From positions 1 through 44,307 of the forward strand of contig CASFZG010000011.1 in NCBI GenBank assembly GCA_949299135.1: a DNA stretch of 44,307 bases, read 5' to 3'. The translations under genes and the position numbers were made by a program. The notes under the pieces are model-generated. The model did not search any database, had not been told where the DNA came from, and saw only the letters and a list, made by a program, of their open reading frames with translations. The stretch comes from an uncultured Phascolarctobacterium sp. (lineage in GTDB: Bacteria; Bacillota; Negativicutes; Acidaminococcales; Acidaminococcaceae). Shown here in pieces: positions 37,351-44,276 of this stretch (the stretch's first letter is position 1; each line of letters begins with the position of its first letter).

Positions 37351-37393
37351 AACTACAGTTTTATTATACCACTATGTAGTTTGCTTCTGTCAA
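37351..37393 (-). promoter_or_regulatory. Promoter with inverted repeat for the flavodoxin-ogt operon
   Basis: Minus strand: TTGACA (37388-37393), then extended -10 TGGTATAAT (TATAAT at 37363-37368); spacing is 19 bp. AACTACA (37351-37357) and TGTAGTT (37375-37381) form an inverted repeat around the -10, a plausible operator. Confidence 0.6.
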
Positions 37394-37400
37394 AAAATAA

Positions 37401-37424
37401 AACGCACGGTTTTGCCCGTGCGTT
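37401..37424 (-). terminator. Terminator after the M19 dipeptidase gene
   Basis: AACGCACGG (37401-37409) and CCGTGCGTT (37416-37424), followed on the minus strand by TTATTTTTT. Confidence 0.8.
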
Positions 37425-37430
37425 TGTGTT

Positions 37431-38378
37431 TTACAGTACCTTCTGCAAAAGGTTCAGTACGTTTTGGTGCGTAATTTTGTTGATGGTTTCGTCGCTGTAA
37501 TGTTTGCTTAAAAACTCAACCAGCGGTTTGTAATCCTGCACGCCCTGAATGTTGTAAGGCGGGTGGCTGATGCCGTCAAAATCGCTGCCGAAACCGATAT
37601 GGTCGTCGTTGCCGATGAGGTTCAGCATGTAGTCAATGTGCTTGTATACGCTTTCAATGCAAGCGTCGCGCCAGTCTTCTTCAAGGAACTGACCGGCAAA
37701 GGTAATGCCTGCAAGGCCGCCATTCTGCGCCAGCGCTTTTAACTGGTCGTCGTTAAGGTTACGCGGGTGCGGGCACAGCGCTTTGGCGTTGCTGTGGGTG
37801 GCGATAATCGGCTTGGTGCTGGTTTCCAGAACGCTCCAGAAGCCTGCGGTGGAGATATGGGAAACATCTACCAGAATGCCGAGGCGGTTCATTTCCGCTA
37901 CAACCTGTTTGCCGAAAGCAGTCAGCCCGCTGCCGGTTGCTTCTTCGTTAATGCCGTCGGCAATGTCGTTGCGGTTGCTCCATGTCAGCGTCATGGCGCG
38001 CAGGCCCAGCTCGTACAGCATGCGCAGTGCCTCAAGGCTGCCGTCGATAGCGCCGCCTTCTTCAATCGCCAGCAGCGTTGCTGCCTTGTGGTTTAAAGCG
38101 TCTGCCGCATCGGCGGGAGTTAAAATTTCCAAAACGTCCACGCCATCGGCGCGCATTTTTTTCAGTTCGGTTTTGTATTTATCCAGCAGGCACAGGGTGT
38201 AGCGCAAGCCGCCCTGATAGCGGAAAACATCGGTCGGCACATAAATAGCGCAGAACTGTAAGCCGCCGCCGTTTGCAATCTGGCGCTTAATATCAAAGTG
38301 CTGCTCGTTTTCGTACAGCGAAGCGTTTTTGTTATACAGCTCGGTTAAAGTGTCGCAGTGGCAGTCGCAGATATACAT
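37431..38378 (-). CDS. Membrane dipeptidase, M19 family
   Basis: A 315-residue zinc dipeptidase: CHCDTLTELY carries the HxD metal ligands, LAIEEGGAID the bridging glutamate, VDVSHISTAGFW and IATHSNAK the further histidines, and GFGSDFDGI the C-terminal aspartate. It would cleave dipeptides, including D-amino-acid ones. No signal peptide is visible, so it is probably cytoplasmic. Its ribosome-binding site AAAGGA directly follows a terminator hairpin after dcuC. Confidence 0.93.
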   Translation of the reverse strand: MYICDCHCDTLTELYNKNASLYENEQHFDIKRQIANGGGLQFCAIYVPTDVFRYQGGLRYTLCLLDKYKTELKKMRADGVDVLEILTPADAADALNHKAATLLAIEEGGAIDGSLEALRMLYELGLRAMTLTWSNRNDIADGINEEATGSGLTAFGKQVVAEMNRLGILVDVSHISTAGFWSVLETSTKPIIATHSNAKALCPHPRNLNDDQLKALAQNGGLAGITFAGQFLEEDWRDACIESVYKHIDYMLNLIGNDDHIGFGSDFDGISHPPYNIQGVQDYKPLVEFLSKHYSDETINKITHQNVLNLLQKVL

Positions 38379-38394
38379 GGTATCAGTCCTTTCT

Positions 38395-38430
38395 TAAAAA
38401 CAAATAGCTGCCGCAATGTACGGCAGCTAT
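38395..38430 (-). terminator. Terminator-like hairpin between dcuC and the M19 gene
   Basis: Ten-base perfect arms ATAGCTGCCG (38404-38413) and CGGCAGCTAT (38421-38430), then TTTGTTTTT on the minus strand. The M19 ribosome-binding site begins two bases later, leaving no room for a promoter. Confidence 0.8.
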
Positions 38431-38445
38431 CAAAAAACTTAGTTA

Positions 38446-39819
38446 TTAAACTCCTGCGTAGTAATAGTAGAAAGTCATGGCAAGGGTTACAGCCAAAGCG
38501 CCGCACATCGGGATGAAGGTACGTTTTACCAGGTCGAAGCTGGAAACGTTGCCCATGCCGGAGGATACAACGATAACCGCCGTAATCGGGGAGCAGGTAC
38601 GTGCGATGGATGCCGCAAAGTGCATCGGCAGAAGCATCAGCACGGGGTGCAGGCCGGTGTGGGCAGCAACCGCCGGGGTAAGTGCAGCAAACGCGAAGAA
38701 CGGTGCGTTGCCGCTGCCCATAACGATGGAGCTGAATACGATAATGCTTACCATTACCAGCATCATTGCCATCGGGCCGAAGCCGAGGGTTTTACTGCCT
38801 TCAATCAGGCTGTCGATGGTGCCCATGGAGAGCAGGCCCTGAGCAAAAGTCTGGCCGGCGATGATAAGGGTAATTACGTTAGCCATCTGCATGCCTAAGC
38901 CGTCAAAGAAGGTCTGGATATCGGCAAAAACTTTTTTGCCGTCGCGCCAGCGTGCAAATTCGCAGCATGCGCCGATGAACAAACCGATGAACATAGCCAT
39001 AACGATGTTCATTTTAATGGTGGTAATCCACAGGGAGCTGAAGGAAAGAATCAGGCTCAGAGGAATAACCGGCAGGATTGCGTACCATAACGGAGCGTTG
39101 TCGGCCGGGTTTTCTTCAGCTTTTTCAACTTCCATCGGCTGAACTACATGGCCCATTTTCTTATCCATGTATTTTTGGGTGAAGTAATGCAAAGTGCCTA
39201 CAACCACAAATGCTACCATAACGATAGGCACCTGATAGTTGGTCCAGTACAGAACCGGGTCAACTCCGGCGGTGGTTGCGGAAAGAATGGTACCGGTGTC
39301 GCTCGGGCTCCAGTCAAAGCACAGGGTGGAAGCAACAGCCGCGGTTGCAGACAGGCGGCTTACGCCGAGGCCGATAAGAATCGGGAACATGGTTACCATT
39401 AAAAGCATTGCAAGGCCGGATGCACTGTTGATGCAAAGGCCGATCAGCATGCCGACAATCCATGTACCGGAAAGTACAAGGTAAGGGGATTTCAGCGCCA
39501 GCAGCGGTTTAATAGTCAGGCGAACCAGAGAGCGGGAAGCGCCGATGCGGTCCATATAACGTGCAAACGCACCTACGGACATAATGTTCAGGCCAAGGCC
39601 TGCGGCGTTACTGCTCATCGTTTTGCGCATGAATTCAAAAGCGTCAAAGAACCAGGAGCCGGTGGAGGCTTTCTCCGGCAGGATTACGCCGTAACCGCAG
39701 ACAACTGCGATGTACATTAAAATCATGCCGCCTAAAAAGAGTACGGGCTGCGGCTTATATTTTTTATAGATGAGATAGCCTACCCAGAACGTTACAAGTG
39801 CGGAAATTACAATACCCAT
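38446..39819 (-). CDS. dcuC: C4-dicarboxylate carrier, DcuC family
   Basis: A 457-residue membrane protein with about 12 spans matching anaerobic dicarboxylate transporters of the DcuC group: GLGLNIMSVGAFARYMDRIGAS, LCFDWSPSDTGTI, GSGNAPFFAFA and ARTCSPITAVIVV. It would move succinate, fumarate or malate; in a succinate-using Negativicute it could be the entry route, but that is inferred. It has its own promoter (39858-39887) and AGAGAGG upstream of the ATG. An M19 dipeptidase follows beyond a terminator. Confidence 0.9.
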   Translation of the reverse strand: MGIVISALVTFWVGYLIYKKYKPQPVLFLGGMILMYIAVVCGYGVILPEKASTGSWFFDAFEFMRKTMSSNAAGLGLNIMSVGAFARYMDRIGASRSLVRLTIKPLLALKSPYLVLSGTWIVGMLIGLCINSASGLAMLLMVTMFPILIGLGVSRLSATAAVASTLCFDWSPSDTGTILSATTAGVDPVLYWTNYQVPIVMVAFVVVGTLHYFTQKYMDKKMGHVVQPMEVEKAEENPADNAPLWYAILPVIPLSLILSFSSLWITTIKMNIVMAMFIGLFIGACCEFARWRDGKKVFADIQTFFDGLGMQMANVITLIIAGQTFAQGLLSMGTIDSLIEGSKTLGFGPMAMMLVMVSIIVFSSIVMGSGNAPFFAFAALTPAVAAHTGLHPVLMLLPMHFAASIARTCSPITAVIVVSSGMGNVSSFDLVKRTFIPMCGALAVTLAMTFYYYYAGV

Positions 39820-39857
39820 CTAATCATCCTCTCTTTTTTATAGTTAGAACTAATTAC

Positions 39858-39887
39858 AGTATAAGCTAAAACGCAGGTTAATAGCAA
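39858..39887 (-). promoter_or_regulatory. Promoter for dcuC
   Basis: Minus strand: TTGCTA (39882-39887), 18 bp, TATACT (39858-39863), about 40 bp before dcuC. Confidence 0.55.
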
Positions 39888-39996
39888 GCAAAATTGTCTG
39901 AAATTTACAGAAAATTTTTAAAATATTATTAAATTGTTAAGTTTATAAGCAAAACTTATAAGTTAAAACAGGCTCAACGCCGCTTACGCTGATTTT

Positions 39997-40962
39997 TTAA
40001 CCGTTCTGCAATGCCTGCCATGCTTCCAGTGCGCGCGCTACAAACAAACGGCGGATGCCTTCGTTTTCACCCATGCCGTGCAGATAGGGCGTAACTTTAA
40101 AGCCGTAACCTTCCAGAATGGTTTTGTGCGAATCCTCATCGTCGCCTGCCATATCATTGTTGGCATGGTCGCCTGCCACCATCATGGCGGGCATAATGGT
40201 AATGTCCTTAATGTTTTTGGCTTGCAGCAGCGGGATGACGGTGTCAAGATGCGGCCAGCCTTCTACCGAATAAATGTAGGCGTTGTCAAAGCCCAGTTCA
40301 AACAGGCGGTGCTGCATAACGGCGTAGTAAGCGTTGGCAGGGTGCGGCGTGCCATGTGCCAAAAGCAGCACGGCGCTGCCCTCCGCTTTAGGCGGGAACT
40401 GCGTGCTTAAAGCCTGCATGGTGTCTTTAATATCGTCACGCTGGCCTTCCTGGCCCATCCAGTACATCAGCGGCGTGCCGATGGACATTTTTTTAAAGAA
40501 TGTTTTGTAATGGTTGAAAACGTAGGTTTTGTAGGCGTATTCAATGCCGGGGATGATATCCAGCGAGCAGAGCGCTACGCGCGTATAGCCTTCGCTGTGC
40601 AGCTTTTCCAGCGCTTCTTCCGGCGTGGGGTAGGCAATGCCTTCGTTCTTTTTTATGCGCTCAATGACAATGTGCGAGGTAAAAGCAAGCTCCGCTTTTA
40701 CGCCGGGGCAGGCTTCCTTAATTTCCGCAAAAACGGCGCCGATGGTTTTGGCGCGCGTTTCCTTATAGGTAGTGCCGAAGCTCATCACAAGGATGGCGTC
40801 CTTATCGGGCAAATTGGCAAGCTGCGGGTTTTCGTACACGCAAACGCCAATCTGTGCGGCGCTTAAAAGCGAAGGGGTTGCGGTTTTTACTTCCTCGCTC
40901 AGTTTATAACCGGCACTTGCACCGGTATCCGCTGCAAACAGCGGCAGAAAAGTTTTCAGCAA
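39997..40962 (-). CDS. cbiK: Sirohydrochlorin cobaltochelatase CbiK
   Basis: A 321-residue class-II chelatase that inserts Co2+ into sirohydrochlorin in the anaerobic cobalamin pathway. Family segments are ILVMSFGTTYKETR, ELAFTSHIVIERI (metal-binding His), LLLAHGTPHPANAYY and MMVAGDHANNDMAGDD (second His region). The first 35 residues are extra but are not a convincing signal peptide. The start is TTG at 40962, nine bases after AAGGAG. It lies downstream of a DtxR regulator and terminator, so metal-dependent control is plausible. Confidence 0.9.
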   Translation of the reverse strand: MLKTFLPLFAADTGASAGYKLSEEVKTATPSLLSAAQIGVCVYENPQLANLPDKDAILVMSFGTTYKETRAKTIGAVFAEIKEACPGVKAELAFTSHIVIERIKKNEGIAYPTPEEALEKLHSEGYTRVALCSLDIIPGIEYAYKTYVFNHYKTFFKKMSIGTPLMYWMGQEGQRDDIKDTMQALSTQFPPKAEGSAVLLLAHGTPHPANAYYAVMQHRLFELGFDNAYIYSVEGWPHLDTVIPLLQAKNIKDITIMPAMMVAGDHANNDMAGDDEDSHKTILEGYGFKVTPYLHGMGENEGIRRLFVARALEAWQALQNG

Positions 40963-40984
40963 AAATATCAGCTCCTTAAAAATT

Positions 40985-41020
40985 TATAAAAAAACCTTTC
41001 TGCCCAAGACAGAAAGGTTT
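40985..41020 (-). terminator. Terminator-like hairpin between the dtxR-type gene and cbiK
   Basis: Eleven-base perfect arms AAACCTTTCTG (40992-41002) and CAGAAAGGTTT (41010-41020) followed on the minus strand by seven T. It ends about 20 bases before the cbiK start. Confidence 0.85.
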
Positions 41021-41051
41021 CAGTATCCGCCCGTTATAATTTGGTATTCGG

Positions 41052-41423
41052 TTATTTGCCGTCCGCCAGATGTTTTTTGATAGCTTCAAAGGTCTGTGCG
41101 CTGATAACATGTTCAATGCGGCAGGCGTCATGTTCGGCAATATCGGCAGGCACGCCGAAATGCTCAACAAGGCATCTGGTCAGCACTTTGTGGCGTTCCA
41201 GCACGGCTTTGGCTTTGGCAAGGCCTGCTTCCGTAAGCACAATGTTGCCGCCTGCTTCAACCAAAATAAAATTTTCGCGTTTTAAAATGCTCATGGCACG
41301 GCTTACGCTGGCCTTGGTAAAATTCATTTCTTCGGCCACGTCAATGGCGCGCACCTTATCCTTTTTCTGCTGTAATTGCAGAATCGTTTCCAAATACATT
41401 TCGCCGGATTCCTGCAAAATCAT
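41052..41423 (-). CDS. DtxR/MntR-family metal-dependent regulator
   Basis: A 123-residue regulator: winged helix (about 10-60, with KVRAIDVAEEMNFTKASVSRAMSIL) and metal-binding dimer domain (LERHKVLTRCLVEHFGV, then AEHDACRIEHVIS). It lacks the SH3-like third domain, so it is the short, MntR-like form responding to Mn2+, Fe2+ or another divalent metal. The start is ATG at 41423 because GGAGGTC is at 41431-41436; the longer frame has no such site. It lies between an ECF-S-like gene and cbiK. Confidence 0.9.
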   Translation of the reverse strand: MILQESGEMYLETILQLQQKKDKVRAIDVAEEMNFTKASVSRAMSILKRENFILVEAGGNIVLTEAGLAKAKAVLERHKVLTRCLVEHFGVPADIAEHDACRIEHVISAQTFEAIKKHLADGK

Positions 41424-41436
41424 AATTAAGACCTCC

Positions 41437-41493
41437 GTGCCGTTAAATATTACTATACTTATATATTGTAACATTATAAACGGCACGGGGCAA
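41437..41493 (-). promoter_or_regulatory. Promoter of the dtxR-type gene with inverted repeat
   Basis: Minus strand: TTGCCC (41488-41493), 17 bp, TACAAT (41465-41470). Eight-base arms AACGGCAC (41479-41486) and GTGCCGTT (41437-41444) bracket the -10 and the leader; the inner arm touches the ribosome-binding site. Confidence 0.55.
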
Positions 41494-41513
41494 GCGCAAA
41501 CTTGCCGGTGGTA

Positions 41514-42002
41514 TTAGCGGGGTAGTTTTGCGTAAGCTTTTATAAATGCAGCGCGGTTTAAAACGGCGGCAAATAGCGGAGCGGCAAAAGCAGTAAAAAT
41601 CATGCCCGGCACAGCAGCGGCAATAAGTGCGATGGCAGCTTTGCCCACAAAAAGGCTTAACGCCAGACGGGCGGCGGCACTTGCCAGCGGGCCTGCCAGC
41701 ACATAAAACAGTTTACTGTTCCCCCACAGCAAACAGCAACACGCTACAACGGCGCGGAAAGAAAGGGCTATGAATACGTTAAATATATTTTGTGTACCCA
41801 ACATAAGACAGAGTACAGAAGCGGCAATACCCGCCGTAAGATAACGCTTAATGCCGAACACGCCGCAAATAGCGACGGCGATGGGCGCGGAAAGCTGAAA
41901 CTCGCTGCCCGGTACAAATGAGGGTATTTTTAAGCTGCCGCTGATAGCGATAAGAACGGTTAAAAGAGCGGTAAGGCAGAGTTCACGGTGGGAAAGCTGC
42001 AT
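41514..42002 (-). CDS. Small membrane protein, ECF-transporter S-component-like
   Basis: A 162-residue hydrophobic protein with about five or six spans. The start (LTALLTVLIAISGSLKIPSFVPGSEFQLSAPIAVAICGVFG) resembles substrate-binding S components of ECF vitamin/metal transporters, but no Ala-x-x-x-Ala-x-x-x-Ala signature is obvious and no ECF ATPase is nearby. The substrate is unknown; proximity to cbiK and a DtxR regulator suggests cobalt or cobalamin precursor supply. The ATG has AAGAAGG upstream and a strong promoter with repeated GTTAAC boxes. Confidence 0.55.
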   Translation of the reverse strand: MQLSHRELCLTALLTVLIAISGSLKIPSFVPGSEFQLSAPIAVAICGVFGIKRYLTAGIAASVLCLMLGTQNIFNVFIALSFRAVVACCCLLWGNSKLFYVLAGPLASAAARLALSLFVGKAAIALIAAAVPGMIFTAFAAPLFAAVLNRAAFIKAYAKLPR

Positions 42003-42003
42003 A

Positions 42004-42066
42004 TAGTTAACCTTCTTTCATATTATGGTTAACTATAATTATAAAAGAGGTTAACGTAAAGGTCAA
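42004..42066 (-). promoter_or_regulatory. Promoter with three GTTAAC-type operator boxes
   Basis: Minus strand: TTGACC (42061-42066), 17 bp, TATAAT (42038-42043). TAGTTAACC (42004-42012) and GGTTAACTA (42027-42035) form a 9-bp inverted repeat downstream of the -10; a third GGTTAAC (42049-42055) is in the spacer. The boxes cover promoter and start site. Confidence 0.65.
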
Positions 42067-42131
42067 GGGGTAAGGTTTTGGCCCGGTTTTGTAATTGCTG
42101 CGGCTGCTGAAATACCGGCAGGGCAAAAATA

Positions 42132-42150
42132 AAGGGAGCATTGCTCCCTT
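42132..42150 (-). terminator. Terminator after the autotransporter gene
   Basis: AAGGGAGCA (42132-42140) and TGCTCCCTT (42142-42150), with T-rich sequence following on the minus strand; 15 bp after the stop codon. Confidence 0.85.
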
Positions 42151-42164
42151 TTATTTTTTGTATA

Positions 42165-44003
42165 TCAGAAAGTATACGTCGCCTGCACATTAAAGCTTGC
42201 GCCTTCGCGTTCACCGGCGTAGCCGCGCATGTTCAGGTCAAAACTCCACGGGCTGTCCGGCGTCGGCTGGTAGTTAAAGCCAACTTCCGCCATGTAGCTG
42301 CTGCCCTGCAAGCTTTGGGTAGGTGCTTTTAAGTTCTGCGCACGCATGTCGGCGTCGCCGTTAAATTCGTATTCATAAGCCAAACCATAGTAAGTGCTGA
42401 ACGCATTAGCTTTATTAGTGGTAACGCGCGCGCCGATACGCAGGCGGTCACTGGTAATGCTGTCAAACTCAAACTTATCCTTCGCAACCGTAAAGCTGTC
42501 GCCTTCCGTGTAAGTGTGGAAGAATTTACCGTACATATCAAGGTCGCTGCTGTCGCTTAAGCTGATGATTTTACCAACGCCGATATGCGCTCCGTAGTAA
42601 GCGCTTTCACTGTCGTAACCGTAGTAATTACCGCTGCCGTTTTCGTAGAACACGCCCCAGCTGAACTCATCGCCGTCGGCAAATTCAGCAGCATTGCCAA
42701 CGCCGACAATCGTACTCCAGCCGTTAATTTTAAGGTCACTGTTCACGTCGTACTTGCTGCGGTTGCCCTGCACAGCGGCAAAAGTTTTAACGCCGTAATT
42801 ACCATCGCGGCTTAAAGTATCTAAGCTGTCGCTGATTAAATCCGTACCCTGATTGATAAACGCTGCGGAGGCCGCGCGTGTTTGAGCAACGAGTTTGGTT
42901 TGGCCGTTAAGCTGCACGCTGTTGACCTTCATAACAACATCGTTATCGTTTTGTTCAATAACGCCGCCTACATCAGCCGTTACGCCCGCCGTTGCCTTAA
43001 AATTTTGTGCAGTTATTCCGCTATTGCTTGCATTGCCGATAAGCGTAAACGTATCGCCTTCGCTAAAATTCTGTCCGCCTGCAAAATTGCTGACAGTAAT
43101 GTTTTCAACACCGCTTAAATCAGATTGAACAGTATCGTTGGTTAAATTAAGCACGGAATTGTTATTGAACGCTACATTTTTAAATTCAATATTTTCAAAA
43201 TTATTAATGCTGTTGGCAGTGCCGCTCCAACCGTCAAGGACGAGTTTATTATTTTTTATTGCATTATCATCATATAAATTATCAGCAAAACCGCCGTATA
43301 AATTAGCCTCAGCAACAATGGCTGAATCTTTAATGGTTATGTAATTATCAGTTATCGATTCAACATTAGCGTTCTGTCTATTATAACCGCCACAAATGTT
43401 GCCTTTTACAGTACCGCCTTCGATAATTACATGGTTATTGCTGATTATACTGTCTTTATTTCCCACTCCGCCGGCAATGAAGGAATTTGCTGTTACGTTG
43501 CCATTTATTGTTACTGTATTGCTGGTTGCTTTACCTATAGCAGTAGTGCCGCCTGCAACTCTATCAAATGCGTTTTTGCTGCCTTCGATTAAAACATTAT
43601 TGTTGTAAGCGATGCCGCTATTAGATTCACCACCATAGACTGCTTGAATACAGCTGTTCGTTATGGTAACGGTATTGTTATTAGCACTGTAGTCAGTTTG
43701 GTCTATGGAAACTGTAAATCCGCCACTAACTTTTGTTAACGTACTGTTATTGATTGTGATTTGATTCTTATTGGCTTTGTTGGTACTGTTACCATAGGTA
43801 GGATATTGGCTATACCAACCATAAACTTCGGCATTATCAGGAATTTGGTAATTTCCGTTTACTTCACCATTGCCTACCCAAATTTCATTAATATCTTCTT
43901 GAACTTTTTGCATCTCCGCCCATGCGGCGGGCGCGTTGTAAAAATACAGCCCGGCTATTGCCAAAACGGAAGCCAGAACTTTATAGTGCAGGTTTTTACG
44001 CAT
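42165..44003 (-). CDS. Autotransporter (type Va) with short passenger
   Basis: A 612-residue outer-membrane protein. A signal peptide (1-29, APAAWA/E) leads to a passenger (30 to about 360) rich in Asn, Thr and Gly with repeated units such as NNTVTITN, NNVLIEG, NHVIIEGGTVKGNICGG, NYITIKD, typical of a beta-helix. The C-terminal approximately 250 residues are an autotransporter beta-barrel: alternating aromatic/polar strands (WGVFYENGSGNYYGYD, MYGKFFHTYTEG, YYGLAYEYEF) and terminal FNVQATYTF. The passenger function is unknown; no catalytic triad is visible. Start at ATG 44003 after GAGGGAGG, which is inside a hairpin. Confidence 0.9.
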   Translation of the reverse strand: MRKNLHYKVLASVLAIAGLYFYNAPAAWAEMQKVQEDINEIWVGNGEVNGNYQIPDNAEVYGWYSQYPTYGNSTNKANKNQITINNSTLTKVSGGFTVSIDQTDYSANNNTVTITNSCIQAVYGGESNSGIAYNNNVLIEGSKNAFDRVAGGTTAIGKATSNTVTINGNVTANSFIAGGVGNKDSIISNNHVIIEGGTVKGNICGGYNRQNANVESITDNYITIKDSAIVAEANLYGGFADNLYDDNAIKNNKLVLDGWSGTANSINNFENIEFKNVAFNNNSVLNLTNDTVQSDLSGVENITVSNFAGGQNFSEGDTFTLIGNASNSGITAQNFKATAGVTADVGGVIEQNDNDVVMKVNSVQLNGQTKLVAQTRAASAAFINQGTDLISDSLDTLSRDGNYGVKTFAAVQGNRSKYDVNSDLKINGWSTIVGVGNAAEFADGDEFSWGVFYENGSGNYYGYDSESAYYGAHIGVGKIISLSDSSDLDMYGKFFHTYTEGDSFTVAKDKFEFDSITSDRLRIGARVTTNKANAFSTYYGLAYEYEFNGDADMRAQNLKAPTQSLQGSSYMAEVGFNYQPTPDSPWSFDLNMRGYAGEREGASFNVQATYTF

Positions 44004-44010
44004 AATAAAA

Positions 44011-44108
44011 CCTCCCTCGCAATTTTTTACGAGGGAGGACGGGGGTTCTGCCAAAATTAACTAACGAAGTCCCCCCGCGCGGAAACTTATGTACATTGTT
44101 GTTAGTTT
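44011..44108 (-). promoter_or_regulatory. Structured leader that can sequester the autotransporter RBS
   Basis: In the minus-strand mRNA, CCUCCCUCG (from 44038-44030) pairs with CGAGGGAGG (44019-44011), which holds the ribosome-binding site; UUUUAUU then AUG follow. Upstream GGGGGGAC (44076-44069) can pair with GUCCUCCC (44040-44033), the 5' arm of that hairpin, freeing the site, or with CCCCC (44045-44041). The structures are mutually exclusive, as in a switch or attenuator. Confidence 0.6.
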
Positions 44109-44109
44109 A

Positions 44110-44139
44110 ATTGTAACATCTGCGCCGTGGAGGTGTAAA
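44110..44139 (-). promoter_or_regulatory. Promoter for the autotransporter
   Basis: Minus strand: TTTACA (44134-44139), 18 bp, TACAAT (44110-44115). Transcription would start near 44103, giving a leader of about 100 bases. Confidence 0.55.
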
Positions 44140-44211
44140 GTGCAAAGGGTATGAAATTTTAATTTGCGTTTATGTAAAGCACATTTTATTTTTTGTTTTT
44201 GCGCAGGCTGT

Positions 44212-44240
44212 TTGCTTTTATTGTTAAGGGGTGTTATAAT
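44212..44240 (+). promoter_or_regulatory. Promoter reading out of the right edge
   Basis: TTGCTT (44212-44217), 17 bp, extended -10 TGTTATAAT (TATAAT 44235-44240). It drives a gene whose start is at or beyond the right edge. The region 44140-44211 is AT-rich with nothing else recognisable. Confidence 0.6.
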
Positions 44241-44276
44241 AGGGGTACAAAAGGTGGAAATGCTATTGCGTTGAGC

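Noticed and set aside
40860..40962. Signal peptide on CbiK (periplasmic form)
   Set aside because: The hydrophobic stretch is only about eight residues with a single lysine; too short for confident export.
40963..41051. Cobalamin riboswitch upstream of cbiK
   Set aside because: The 89-bp gap is too short and has no B12-box-like AGCCACTG; it holds only a terminator hairpin.
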